Shown: positions 19,298 to 27,672, counted from the stretch's first letter. The stretch: 64,000 bases of DNA from Chloracidobacterium sp. (GCA_016712045.1 JADJRV010000003.1:1-64000); one strand, 5' to 3'. The notes: a model not told the origin generated them from the letters alone. Program-made: numbers and translations.

Positions 19298-20584
19298 CTA
19301 ACCTGCTTTCTGTGTCATAGTCTTGTCCTGCAGCACCTCTAACGCTTTCTTTAGCTGAATGTCCTCGACCGCTTTTGGAACTACCGGTTTCGGTGTCGCT
19401 GTCGGATTAGGATTATTTTGCTGATCAACAAGCGTTTCGACTTCTAAAGGCTCGGGCGTGTCGGGGCGTTTGACCTCGATCGAAGGCTTAACTCCCGTTG
19501 TCGCACGGTCGTCGCCGAGGAACGGCGTTCCGTTAGGGCTAGCCCATTTTGCAACCGTCAATAGCAATCCGTCTCCGCTCTTGAGCGGGAAAAGCTGCTG
19601 TTCGGTGCCTGCACCAAAGCTGCGTTCGCCGACGACTTCGCCGCGTTTGCGGTCGATGACTGCCGAGGCGACTGCCTCAGCGGCTCCGGCGGTTCCGAGG
19701 TCGATGAGGACAGCGAGTCCACCGTCGAAAACTGTTTTCGCTGGGTCAGCGGTGAAAGTTTGCGTGACCTTTGCTTCTTTGCCGATCACTTTAGCAAGCT
19801 CGCCGCTCTTGATAAATAGATTTGCGACCGCAACACCCTCTGCCAAACTGCCACCCGCGACTCCGCGGAGGTCAAGCACGATCTTTTGTGCTCCTTGTTT
19901 GGTGAGGGTTGCGACCTGACTTTTGATGTCGTTCGCTTCGCCGTCGGCGAGGCTGTTGACTTTGATCACGCCGACCTTGCCGGCTTCGAGACGGGATTCG
20001 GCGGCGGGGGCTTTGAACGTCCCGCGAGCGATCTTAAATGTCTGCGGCTTTTCACCCGAACGCAGCACACGCAGAGCGACGGTCGTTCCGGCGTCACCGG
20101 CGATCAGTTGCTGGGCGTCGTAGAGCGAAATGTCCTGTGTCGCTTTGCTGTCGATGTATTCGACGACGTCACCGGCACGCATTCCGGCTTTTTCGGCCGG
20201 GCCGCCTTTGACGACGGAGATCACGTAGAGATAACGCGAGATCTGTGAGAATTCTGCACCAATGCCGACCTTGTTCGAAGCCTTGTTCGCCTGATAAGCC
20301 TTGACCTGATCGGCCGTTAGGAACGACGAATACGCGTCCAATCCGCCCGCAAGCCCGCGAAGAGCTCCCAGCCGGACCTTTTCCATATTCGGGTCGTCAA
20401 CATAATCGTTCTGGATGTGGTTCAGCACCGATTCTACGATCCTCAGCTGCGTGCCCGCATCGTTGACCGGCTCCTGTGCCGAAGTCGTCAGCAAACTACC
20501 GACGAACGGCAGCCCGCCGACCACAGCATACACCGCGATCGCACCCGATAGCAGCATCACCCAAAGCTTTCCGCGAAATGACAT
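19298..20584 (-). CDS. S41/CtpA-like protein with missing catalytic Ser and Lys (pseudoprotease)
   Basis: 428 residues, uninterrupted. A membrane anchor or signal (WVMLLSGAIAVYAVVGG) is followed by an S41 N-terminal segment, a PDZ domain at about 105-185 (GIGAEFSQ..GGPAEKAGMRAGDVV) and an S41 core at about 195-345 (KIVLDLRGVAGGS). At the nucleophile position the usual SASE reads GAAE (Gly300), and at the lysine position the usual FGKG reads FGAG (Ala325). The 25-residue spacing is kept, so the alignment is secure. The C terminus is a Pro/Thr-rich tail. It is therefore probably a scaffold or substrate-binding protein, not an active protease. It is divergent from ruvX. Confidence 0.88.
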   Translation of the reverse strand: MSFRGKLWVMLLSGAIAVYAVVGGLPFVGSLLTTSAQEPVNDAGTQLRIVESVLNHIQNDYVDDPNMEKVRLGALRGLAGGLDAYSSFLTADQVKAYQANKASNKVGIGAEFSQISRYLYVISVVKGGPAEKAGMRAGDVVEYIDSKATQDISLYDAQQLIAGDAGTTVALRVLRSGEKPQTFKIARGTFKAPAAESRLEAGKVGVIKVNSLADGEANDIKSQVATLTKQGAQKIVLDLRGVAGGSLAEGVAVANLFIKSGELAKVIGKEAKVTQTFTADPAKTVFDGGLAVLIDLGTAGAAEAVASAVIDRKRGEVVGERSFGAGTEQQLFPLKSGDGLLLTVAKWASPNGTPFLGDDRATTGVKPSIEVKRPDTPEPLEVETLVDQQNNPNPTATPKPVVPKAVEDIQLKKALEVLQDKTMTQKAG

Positions 20585-20603
20585 ATAATACCTCTGTTAT
20601 GAA

Positions 20604-21119
20604 TTGCCGAGCCCAAGCAAAACCAATTATCCTTTATTGAAACTATCCGTGCAAGAAAAAGAAACTACCAATCCCGTCGATTTTACAGACCTTTTGAGCG
20701 TTCCGCCCACGGGCCGCATATTGTGCCTCGATCCGGGCACAAAACGCGTCGGCGTCGCCGTCTGTGACGAATTGCGTATCACCACACGTCCGCTTGACGT
20801 TATTACGCTCGAGAGCTGGAAAAAGTTACTCGTCCGCATCAAAGATCTACTCGCCGAATATGATGCCGCCGCACTCGTAATTGGTTTGCCGTTAGCTGGC
20901 GACGGCACAGAAAGTGAGATGTCCGCGTACGCCCGCGACTGGCAGCGAAAGTTTGCCCTCTCGCTCGACACGCCCGTCTATCTCCAGGACGAACGCTCAA
21001 CCTCATACGAAGCCAAATCCCGCCTCTGGCAACAAGGCGTTTCCCTCGCCGATACAAAGAATCTAGTCGATTCCGAAGCCGCCGCGATCATCCTGAGTGA
21101 TTTTCTCTCGCGATTGTGA
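20604..21119 (+). CDS. ruvX: Holliday junction resolvase-like RuvX (YqgF)
   Basis: 171 residues with the RNase H-like fold: ILCLDPGTKRVGVAV (first catalytic Asp), VIGLPLAGDGTE, YLQDERSTS and the last acidic position in LVDSEAAAIILSDFL. Members process 16S rRNA 5' ends or resolve junctions. The start is uncertain. The listed TTG gives a 38-residue lead before the core, and a GTG at 20649 gives a shorter version. The nearby ATG at 20599 is out of frame and hits a stop after 13 codons, so a small sequence error is possible. It is divergent from the S41 pseudoprotease. Confidence 0.9.
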   Translation: MPSPSKTNYPLLKLSVQEKETTNPVDFTDLLSVPPTGRILCLDPGTKRVGVAVCDELRITTRPLDVITLESWKKLLVRIKDLLAEYDAAALVIGLPLAGDGTESEMSAYARDWQRKFALSLDTPVYLQDERSTSYEAKSRLWQQGVSLADTKNLVDSEAAAIILSDFLSRL

Positions 21120-21165
21120 GAAATTGATCATGCTCGGTTATGGAATTACTGAAGTAAAATAAGTT

Positions 21166-21957
21166 ATGACCCTCAGAACAATAATCCCGACCATTTTATT
21201 CCTGATCGTCTCGGCGACCGGGATTTTCTCGCAGACCACGGATAAGATCACGCCTCAGGAATATATTGAGGCAAATGAACTTTCGCACAAATTCTCTGAC
21301 AGGCTATTTAAGACCAAAGATATAGAACCTCTTATAAAGGAATATTTTGCCAAAGACTTCATAGAGCGATCTTTTAATAACGAGTACGAGTCGGCAATCT
21401 TTTTTCTAACTAAAGATGAGATCCCACGGAATCGAACCTCGAAATTCAAACGCTTTTATGTTGAGCAGATGAACTTTATGGTTTTGATGACAATTTCTGC
21501 CTACGCCTCTCCCGATATTGACTTCGACAAAGTGGGGGATAATCCTGAAGAGTATTTTCCTCGACCGGCACCGAGAGAGCTTAAGAGAAATCCATACACC
21601 AGAGCTTTGTTCGAACGATTTGATGGAGGCCAAATAGAATCAAAGGTTCTTGCTGAAAAAGAAAAGGAACTGCTTTTTGACAATTATCTACGCTCGCTTG
21701 AAAGGATGAATCGGATACTACGCAAGAGCACAGCTAACATAGTGCTAAAAAATAGCAAGAGATGGAAAGAGAACCTAGCATTTGTCGATGTCTATTTGAG
21801 TACATATAAACCACGGAATGAGGCGTGCGATCGTAGTTGCTATGGTTTCCCGAAAGGGACTCAATTGATATATGTGAATATTCCTTTATTCTGCCTCGTC
21901 CTCACCAGGTTGGACGGAAAATCCCGAGTGATAAACTTTCAGTCGTTTTTCAGATAA
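21166..21957 (+). CDS. Secreted protein of unknown function
   Basis: 263 residues starting at an ATG with a clear signal peptide (TIIPTILFLIVSATGIFSQ). The mature part is mostly alpha-helical and charged, with Lys- and Glu-rich segments and a late Cys pair (EACDRSCYGF). I do not recognise a family. It follows ruvX by 46 bp on the same strand and is ended by a strong terminator. Its coding is slightly more A/T-rich than its neighbours, as often seen for lineage-specific secreted proteins. Confidence 0.65.
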   Translation: MTLRTIIPTILFLIVSATGIFSQTTDKITPQEYIEANELSHKFSDRLFKTKDIEPLIKEYFAKDFIERSFNNEYESAIFFLTKDEIPRNRTSKFKRFYVEQMNFMVLMTISAYASPDIDFDKVGDNPEEYFPRPAPRELKRNPYTRALFERFDGGQIESKVLAEKEKELLFDNYLRSLERMNRILRKSTANIVLKNSKRWKENLAFVDVYLSTYKPRNEACDRSCYGFPKGTQLIYVNIPLFCLVLTRLDGKSRVINFQSFFR

Positions 21958-21958
21958 A

Positions 21959-21994
21959 AAAAGGGCCGCGAGCGTGATGTTCGCGGCCTTTTTC
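21959..21994 (+). terminator. Rho-independent terminator
   Basis: GGCCGCGA pairs with TCGCGGCC around a 9-nt loop and is followed by TTTTTCTTTT. It overlaps the last bases after the stop of the secreted protein gene. Confidence 0.85.
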
Positions 21995-22079
21995 TTTTGC
22001 AGAAGCCCGCACGTGAGTAAGGGCGTAACATCCAACTTGAGAGATACGCCGTTGCTTACGCGCGCTTCCGCAATAAAGC

Positions 22080-22766
22080 CTACGGATTTAGCGTCACGTA
22101 TGCGGGGTCGGATGGTTGGCCGTAGTCTTCGTTGTTTTTACGAAGCTGGACTCGGCAGAGGATTTGTTCGGGTTCGCCGGGCGTTGTTAGCGACAGGCTG
22201 ACATCGACGGATTTGCCGTTGTAAGTGCCTTGCAGTTCCCACGCTCCGCCTTTTCGCTGTATCCAGAGCTGCCACATGTCCGATTCGGCTCGTTTTGAGA
22301 CGACGGCCGAGAAATGATGGTTAGCGGCTGCTCCAAAAAGGTCGAGCTCGGGTTTCTGATCCGCAGGGATGAGCGAATCCGGCTTTGAGCTAATTATGGC
22401 CATTGCGATGCCGATCTGCTCGGTGTAGCCCGGAGCGGTTTTCCAACGGGCGTTGGTCGCGTTGTGACGTCCAAGAGCGTTTGGCAGAGCGTTTGGAAAA
22501 GGCAGAGCACCTGCCGCGGTTACCGGGAACGCCTTAAAAGGCTCGCTTTCGTCGCCGTTATAAACGGCCTGCTTGATCTGCGTCACCGTTTTTTTGTTCT
22601 GATCGATAGTTTCGGCGTAATCCCGAATGTAGAGAAGGTTCGCGAGGTCCTCCGATATCGCGGTCTGTTCGTCCGCGGTCGCCGCGAGATCGCCCTTATA
22701 CGTCCCGATATTCGCCTCTTGCACCGTCAACATATCTACTAAGTCATCGTAAGTATTTGCTGCCAT
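22080..22766 (-). CDS. Hypothetical protein, helical N-terminus and fibronectin-like C-terminus
   Basis: 228 residues with no signal peptide. The N-terminal about 75 residues look helical (QEANIGTYKGDLAATADE, EDLANLLYIRDYAE). The C-terminal half looks beta-rich, with FSAVVSKRAESDMWQLWIQR and an ending YGQPSDPAYVTLNP that resembles the final strand of fibronectin type III domains. I do not recognise a family. Similar architectures are sometimes found in structural or surface-assembly proteins, but nothing around it decides the function. It stands alone on the minus strand. Confidence 0.6.
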   Translation of the reverse strand: MAANTYDDLVDMLTVQEANIGTYKGDLAATADEQTAISEDLANLLYIRDYAETIDQNKKTVTQIKQAVYNGDESEPFKAFPVTAAGALPFPNALPNALGRHNATNARWKTAPGYTEQIGIAMAIISSKPDSLIPADQKPELDLFGAAANHHFSAVVSKRAESDMWQLWIQRKGGAWELQGTYNGKSVDVSLSLTTPGEPEQILCRVQLRKNNEDYGQPSDPAYVTLNP

Positions 22767-22959
22767 GATTTTTTTCTCCGTTGTTTAAGTTTGGCCTGGG
22801 ATGGTAAACATCCGAAAAAACGAAGGAACCTCCTCCGCAAAACCCCCTTGAAATAATTCGATGTCGGGAAATTTAAACCAAAATAAACCAAAAATCAAAC
22901 CGCCCGCCGCCCACTTTGCACCGCCAGTCGCCCGCTTTGCCCTGCCAGTTTCCTCCGGC

Positions 22960-23127
22960 GATCCGCCAACACCAACTGGCAACACGCCAGCACCCGCTGG
23001 CAACACGCCAGCACCCGCTGGCGACACGCCAACACCCGCTGGCAACACGCCAACACTCACTGGCAACACGCCAGCACCCGCTGGCAATACGCCAAATCCC
23101 GTTGGCAACACGGCAATCCCCACTGCC
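22960..23127. repeat. 21-bp hairpin-forming minisatellite, 8 units
   Basis: Eight tandem 21-bp units run without spacers. The consensus contains AACACGCCAGCACCC then GCTGGC, so each unit can fold as GCCAGC/GCTGGC around ACCC. The first unit (22960) and the last two are the most divergent. Frames read through on both strands (Gly-Asn-Thr-Pro-Ala-Pro-Ala on plus, Trp-Arg-Val-Ala-Ser-Gly-Cys on minus) only because the unit is a multiple of three. The rest of the 442-bp gap between the gene at 22766 and the one at 23209 shows no convincing gene. Confidence 0.9.
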
Positions 23128-23208
23128 GACAAAATTCCAGCCCCAAAACCCCGCCCACGGTTCACTATTCACTGTTCGTTGTTCACTATCTCTGCTAACA
23201 TCCTAAAA

Positions 23209-23502
23209 ATGAATATGGCAACATACACTTTCTTTCTGGAATACGGTGGAGGCACCTATATTTCACAGATCCAAGCCCCCAGTAAGGACTTAGCCCCGAA
23301 AATATGGATCTCGCAATTCGACCTACCAACTCGGCGGCCTTACCGCAAATTATTTGAAAAAGATTTTCAAAAGAAGGTGATCGAGTCGCTCGACCTTAAT
23401 CTCATTTCCGCTATTGATGGCGTAATAAATACTTGGGACTTTTCCGCCTATGGCCTTGACGAGCCCTCTACCATTCACTTTGTGAAAACTGCACCTAATT
23501 AA
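23209..23502 (+). CDS. Small protein of unknown function
   Basis: 97 residues from the ATG at 23209. It begins MNMATYTFFLEYGGGTYISQ and has a helical middle (YRKLFEKDFQKKVIESLDL). The upstream open frame to 22861 is the translated minisatellite and is unlikely to be protein. Its start shares the GCTAACATCCTAAAAATGAA element with the two genes that follow. No signal peptide and no recognised family. The compact size and aromatic-rich N-terminal strand resemble small toxin-immunity or accessory proteins, but that is a guess. Confidence 0.6.
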   Translation: MNMATYTFFLEYGGGTYISQIQAPSKDLAPKIWISQFDLPTRRPYRKLFEKDFQKKVIESLDLNLISAIDGVINTWDFSAYGLDEPSTIHFVKTAPN

Positions 23503-23537
23503 AGATGAGCTTCTTAAAGATCGGGATCAGGCGCTGC

Positions 23538-23618
23538 GATCTTTCCGCCGCTCCGATCCCCAAAAACCCCGCCCAACACCACCCCGCCTATGCTAACATC
23601 CTAAAAATGAAGACATAT
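23538..23618 (+). repeat. Leader/signal-peptide cassette, copy A
   Basis: An 81-bp stretch identical to 24183-24263. It spans the upstream region (rich in CCCCAAAAACCCCGCCC), the TATGCTAACATCCTAAAA start-proximal part, the ATG and the first four codons of the gene. Similarity continues at reduced identity on both sides. Its last 20 bases or so also occur before the gene at 23209. Confidence 0.92.
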
Positions 23619-24152
23619 TGTACGATCGCAGGCCGGACCACTTCTCTGCTATTTCTTTTCGTTTTGTTTACAACAGCGGGGTTCACTCAAGCAATTTCTG
23701 ACCGTAAAGACTCTCTTGTAAAACTCGAAGTCCTGTCAGTCCGATTGGCGAGTGCGGAAGAACGGCAATCGGACAATATTGGGATGGATGTAATTGTCCG
23801 ATTTAGGTTATCAAACAAAGGGCGGAGAACCGTTCAGTTTTATACAAGTTGGGAAAAGTACATTAGCCCCACCGGCTACACGATTCAAAGATGCCAAGAC
23901 CAGACCGAATGGTTTGTCGGATTTGAAAAGACTTCTGAAAAGTCTCCGGGTATTGAGAAACTTATGAGGAGTGGGGATGGAGGAGCATGGTTGTCTTTAA
24001 CGTCCAATATGGCAATAGAATTTGAGCAGTTCGATTCAACTACGAGAACGTGCGGAAAACACGCCCAAACATTCTTCATTCGAACCGACGCGAAAGGTGC
24101 TACTTCGGAAATGTCGTCTGACGTCTACGAAATTCCAGCTAAGGCGAAATAG
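23607..24152 (+). CDS. Secreted small protein of unknown function (cassette gene A)
   Basis: 181 residues from the ATG at 23607. The signal peptide (MKTYCTIAGRTTSLLFLFVL...GFTQ) shares its first residues with the next gene through the duplicated cassette, while the mature part is unrelated. The mature protein looks like a beta-sandwich: VKLEVLSVRLASAEE, MDVIVRFRLSNKGRRTVQFY, then WEKYISPTGYTIQ. A C-terminal strand reads TFFIRTDAKGATSEMSSDVY. I do not recognise the family. It is periplasmic or surface-exposed by inference. Confidence 0.65.
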   Translation: MKTYCTIAGRTTSLLFLFVLFTTAGFTQAISDRKDSLVKLEVLSVRLASAEERQSDNIGMDVIVRFRLSNKGRRTVQFYTSWEKYISPTGYTIQRCQDQTEWFVGFEKTSEKSPGIEKLMRSGDGGAWLSLTSNMAIEFEQFDSTTRTCGKHAQTFFIRTDAKGATSEMSSDVYEIPAKAK

Positions 24153-24182
24153 CTTGTTGAGAGAATCGGGGTCAGGAACTGG

Positions 24183-24263
24183 GATCTTTCCGCCGCTCCG
24201 ATCCCCAAAAACCCCGCCCAACACCACCCCGCCTATGCTAACATCCTAAAAATGAAGACATAT
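24183..24263 (+). repeat. Leader/signal-peptide cassette, copy B
   Basis: Identical over 81 bp to 23538-23618, and again ending just inside a coding sequence. The perfect identity over non-coding DNA implies recent duplication or gene conversion. Confidence 0.92.
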
Positions 24264-24605
24264 CGCACAATCGCGGGCAAGACCCCAGTCTTCTTTCTTC
24301 TTCTGGTCTGCGTGTCGGCTTCGTGCAGCATATATGAGATTAAGAAAAACCTCTGTACGAGTGACATGGGATCCAAAGAGCAAATTGTTAAAGAAATGGA
24401 CGCCAAGCTCACGAAGTTTTGTGAAGCACGCGCATTTTACAGAAGCGAATTCACTGAGCCGCCGAGGGTGCAATTGATCGAGGCGGAGAAAATATGGGTT
24501 GTCGATTACAACGGCAGTGAGCACTTTGTGAGATTTATAATCGACAATTGTGGCTCAATCGAGACCAGCTACGGTCTCCGCGAATCAACAACGAAAATCG
24601 AATAG
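24252..24605 (+). CDS. Probable small lipoprotein of unknown function (cassette gene B)
   Basis: 117 residues starting MKTYRTIAGKTPVFFLLLV, ending the signal at a Cys in CVSASC, which could be a lipobox cysteine although position -3 is Ser. The mature domain is small and alpha/beta (EQIVKEMDAKLTKFCEARAF, VQLIEAEKIWVVDYNGSEH). Only the signal region is shared with gene A. No recognised family. A terminator follows within 30 bp of the stop. Confidence 0.6.
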   Translation: MKTYRTIAGKTPVFFLLLVCVSASCSIYEIKKNLCTSDMGSKEQIVKEMDAKLTKFCEARAFYRSEFTEPPRVQLIEAEKIWVVDYNGSEHFVRFIIDNCGSIETSYGLRESTTKIE

Positions 24606-24632
24606 TTCGTCCCATACAGGGACGGAACAAGA

Positions 24633-24668
24633 GAAAAGGCTTCGCATATCGCGAAGCCTTTTCTATTT
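24633..24668. terminator. Rho-independent terminator, likely bidirectional
   Basis: GGCTTCGC pairs with GCGAAGCC around a 5-nt loop, with AAAA before and TTTTCTATTT after. It separates the small lipoprotein gene (+) from the converging penicillin acylase gene (-). Confidence 0.85.
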
Positions 24669-24671
24669 CAT

Positions 24672-27014
24672 CTACTTCGGGCTCAGAACCCACGTTTCTT
24701 TTGCGGCGGCGGTTATGGCGGCTTTTGAGAATGGGAAGATCGACGGTGTGCCGGTGCGCCAGGATTCGAATTGGTCTTTGTAATGCGGTGATCTGGGGTC
24801 GCCGGACTGGCCGAGCGGGATGACGTGGCGGGTGGCGTCCCAGTTGCCGGGTGACGCGATCAGACGCATTGAGACACTTGAGCCGACGTTTGGCGTGTAA
24901 CCACTGCCGGCGATGCCGACATTTGGCGTGGCGAACTGGCCGCCGATAAGAGGAGCAGCGGCGAGTTGATGCCCAAAACGCGACATAAAGGTCTTACCCC
25001 AAACCCAACCGGCCGGATCGCTGCCGTATGTTTTATTGGCCGCGAGACTCGTTCGCACACTCGCGTCGCAGGCTTTGTAAAGCTCGCCGTATGTTTTGTA
25101 AGCCGAAGGGAGCCAGCGGGCGGGCTGTTCCCGTACCGCGAGGTCAAATATCTTCGCATTGATAAGCCCGGCGGGAACCGGTTTGTTATCGTCAGCTATC
25201 TTGCTGTTTACGCAGTTGCGTATTTCATTTGCGAGAACTGCTCCGCGGCTGTCGGGCGTCATCTTACCGTCCCAATCTTTTAATACCCCGATCGTATCAG
25301 CCGATGCAAAACCACCCGCAACTATCGCCTTGGCTAACAATACGTGCGACCAATTGTAGACGTCATGCTGGATATCGCGGGAATCGTCCATCGATACTTT
25401 CTTGTTCATGGAAAGCAGATCATAGATCCTGCGGGCACGATTCGATCCATACACGCGGGTCATCTGCTGGTATTTATAGCCGGTGCCGGCGATGCGCTGG
25501 TTTGCCGTCACGATAAAGCCCGACGGTGGATTGTAGAGATGCGGCAGCTCGGCAAAAGGGATCACGCCCGTCCAATCGCCGTCGGTCGTCGCTCCGTCAT
25601 ACGGTAGCGAACCATCACCCTTTCGACGTAACGGGATCTGGCCGGATGCGTACCAGCCGATGTTCCCTTTCACATCGGCATAGACAAAATTTTGCGTCGC
25701 TCCGCCATAGTTCTTTAGCGCGTTCTGAAATTCCTGCCAATTCCCCGCACGGTTAAGTTTGAAGTAGTTACCGACACTGAGATTTTTAGGATCGAGAGCG
25801 GTCCATTTCAGCGAGTAGCTTTTGCCGCCATCAGTCATCACGATGGGCCCGTTGCGGGTCTCGTACACGTCCAGATCGACCGGCGACACGTCCGGTTTCA
25901 TCAGATTACCGCGAACGTTTATCTTTTCCTTTCTAGTCTTTAGGGTCTCGACCCCTGTCGTCGTGCGAACTTTTGCCGTGCCGCTCGCCATATCGCCCTC
26001 GATGGTCTCAAGATAAATGTCCTGTACGTCAGGGCCGACGTTTGTCATTCCCCATGCGATCTTGTCGTTGTGGCCGATAATGATCGCGGGAATTCCAGGT
26101 ACAGAGACGCCCGCAGCATGAACCGTGGGGCTTTGGAGCGACGCAAGGTACCATACGCCCGGTGCGGAAGGCGCAAGGTGCGGATCATTAGCCAGCATCG
26201 CCTTGCCGTCAGCGGTCCGCTTGCCGGAGACAACCCAGTTATTGCTTGCCGCAAGGCCCTCGGCGTAAAGCCCGACCATCTCTAGCGAGTCTTTGCGGAG
26301 ATCTTCATCTTTCTGAGCCAACGCAAATATCTCGGATGAAACCGGATGAGTACCAACTGCCGCTGCAACTGTCGCTGGCTTCGTGTCTTTGCCGTAAAGT
26401 ACGACATCATACGGGGTCAACGGGTTGGTCAAGTCGGCGAACTTTTCTTTTGGAAGCACAGAAAGCTGCTGCCGCAAAAGGTCCGTCTGCCACGTGTTAC
26501 TCAAGGCATCGGCAAGCACTGCTCCGATCACTAAAGAATCGGCCGTCGTCCAGCGGCGCGGCTTGTATTGCAATATCTTAAATTCGACCGGCATTGTCTT
26601 GTCGTCTAGAGTAGCGATAAATGCATTCACGCCGCTGGCGTATGCCTCCATCGCGACACGCGGCTCTCCAGTCATATACTTCGCCGCCGTTTCTGTTAAT
26701 TCCGCAAAACCGAATCTCCTCCAGCGCTTGTCACCTTCGAGAGCCTGTTGTCCAAAAAGCTCCGCCGTCTCGCCACGTGCAACTCGCCGCATGAGATCCA
26801 TCTGCCACAGACGGTCGCTGGCGGTAACGTAGCCTTGAGCAAAATACAGATCGGCGTCGTTTTTGGCTTCGATATACGGAATACCGCGCCCATCACGGGT
26901 GACGGTGACCTCGGCCTTGAGCCCAGCGACGGTTAATTTTGTGACATTGCCTTGAGCAAACGATGTGATCGAAAGGAGAATGACTGCGGCCGCGACGAAT
27001 AAGAGTCTTTTCAT
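24672..27014 (-). CDS. Penicillin acylase family N-terminal nucleophile hydrolase, exported
   Basis: 780 residues, uninterrupted, with a signal peptide ending ITSFAQ. The family layout is visible: an alpha chain (GRGIPYIEAKNDADLYFAQG, RLWQMDLMRRVARG), a linker, and the self-cleavage point before Ser257 in AASNNWVVSGKRT, which becomes the N-terminal nucleophile of the beta chain. The beta chain keeps ANDPHLAPSAPGVWY and GHNDKIAWGMTNVGPD. Such enzymes deacylate beta-lactams or acyl-homoserine lactones, but natural substrates are usually unknown, so quorum-quenching or cell-wall roles remain guesses. Transcribed alone, with its promoter in the gap before the cytochrome c gene. Confidence 0.93.
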   Translation of the reverse strand: MKRLLFVAAAVILLSITSFAQGNVTKLTVAGLKAEVTVTRDGRGIPYIEAKNDADLYFAQGYVTASDRLWQMDLMRRVARGETAELFGQQALEGDKRWRRFGFAELTETAAKYMTGEPRVAMEAYASGVNAFIATLDDKTMPVEFKILQYKPRRWTTADSLVIGAVLADALSNTWQTDLLRQQLSVLPKEKFADLTNPLTPYDVVLYGKDTKPATVAAAVGTHPVSSEIFALAQKDEDLRKDSLEMVGLYAEGLAASNNWVVSGKRTADGKAMLANDPHLAPSAPGVWYLASLQSPTVHAAGVSVPGIPAIIIGHNDKIAWGMTNVGPDVQDIYLETIEGDMASGTAKVRTTTGVETLKTRKEKINVRGNLMKPDVSPVDLDVYETRNGPIVMTDGGKSYSLKWTALDPKNLSVGNYFKLNRAGNWQEFQNALKNYGGATQNFVYADVKGNIGWYASGQIPLRRKGDGSLPYDGATTDGDWTGVIPFAELPHLYNPPSGFIVTANQRIAGTGYKYQQMTRVYGSNRARRIYDLLSMNKKVSMDDSRDIQHDVYNWSHVLLAKAIVAGGFASADTIGVLKDWDGKMTPDSRGAVLANEIRNCVNSKIADDNKPVPAGLINAKIFDLAVREQPARWLPSAYKTYGELYKACDASVRTSLAANKTYGSDPAGWVWGKTFMSRFGHQLAAAPLIGGQFATPNVGIAGSGYTPNVGSSVSMRLIASPGNWDATRHVIPLGQSGDPRSPHYKDQFESWRTGTPSIFPFSKAAITAAAKETWVLSPK

Positions 27015-27104
27015 AATGGATGCTTTAACTAGATATTTTGTGTTGAACTGAACATAAGTTAAACTTTTCGCTGGCTTAATTCAAATTTTTTGGAGACTCG
27101 TCGA

Positions 27105-27545
27105 ATGAAATATCTAAAACTTGCCCTCATCGCCGCGACCGCCGCGATCTTTATCGCAGCTTGCGGACAGGCCGCTAACACCCCTGTTGTGAGTAACACC
27201 GCACCTAAAGCTAACCAAAACGCAGCTTCACCCGCCGCGACGATCAATCCCGCACCGGTCGCTGAGGCTGATCTAGGCAAAGAACTTTACGCCAAGAACT
27301 GCATGATCTGCCACAAAGACACCGGCAAAGGTGGAAAAGTCACCATCGAGGGTAAATCGATCGACCCTGACGACATAACGACCGCAAAGATGAAAGAAAA
27401 AGCGGATGAGAAATTTGTAGGTTATATCAACGAAGGGTTTCCTGATGACGGAATGCCGGCATTCAAAGACAAGCTGAAGCCCGACGAGGTCAAAGCGATC
27501 GTCAAACACATCCGAACGTTGCAGAGCGGCGTCTTAGTAAACTAA
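27105..27545 (+). CDS. c-type cytochrome lipoprotein
   Basis: 146 residues from the ATG at 27105 (GGAG 9 nt upstream; the longer TTG start is less likely). A lipoprotein signal ends IAAC with Cys20. A Thr/Ala/Pro-rich linker precedes a single-heme domain with CMICH at residues 66-70 and the probable sixth ligand in DDGMPAFKD. The family carries electrons in the periplasm. It would be matured by ResB-CcsA encoded in this window and could feed the oxidase. Divergent from the penicillin acylase gene. Confidence 0.9.
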   Translation: MKYLKLALIAATAAIFIAACGQAANTPVVSNTAPKANQNAASPAATINPAPVAEADLGKELYAKNCMICHKDTGKGGKVTIEGKSIDPDDITTAKMKEKADEKFVGYINEGFPDDGMPAFKDKLKPDEVKAIVKHIRTLQSGVLVN

Positions 27546-27595
27546 GCGTCGTTTGCAAATGAGGCTCCCACCTCATAAAATCAATTTTGGTTTAC

Positions 27596-27672
27596 GCACC
27601 CGTAGCTCAGCTGGATAGAGTATCTGACTTCGAATCAGAGGGTCGCAAGTTCGAATCTTGCCGGGTGTACCA
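27596..27672 (+). tRNA. tRNA-Arg (anticodon TCG)
   Basis: The acceptor stem GCACCCG pairs with CGGGTGT, the D arm is TAGCTCAGCTGGATAGAG, the anticodon loop is CTTCGAA between TCTGA and TCAGA, and the T loop is TTCGAAT. CCA is encoded. The TCG anticodon reads CGA arginine codons. Confidence 0.95.

Noticed and set aside
22960..23127. CRISPR array
   Set aside because: Units are tandem without spacers, each unit is only 21 bp, and no cas gene is in the window.
22785..23165. Repetitive open frames on both strands over the 21-bp units (Gly/Val/Leu-rich and Trp/Arg/Cys-rich)
   Set aside because: Open frames are forced by a repeat whose unit is a multiple of three; there is no start context or conserved domain.
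22080..24605. Phage defence or toxin-antitoxin system in the accessory patch
   Set aside because: The genes are small exported or hypothetical proteins without nuclease, kinase or antitoxin motifs; the cassette duplication is the only supported structure.
27596..27672. tRNA-Arg as an attachment site of an integrated element
   Set aside because: No integrase, no direct repeat of the tRNA 3' end and no foreign-looking gene block is next to any of the three tRNAs.
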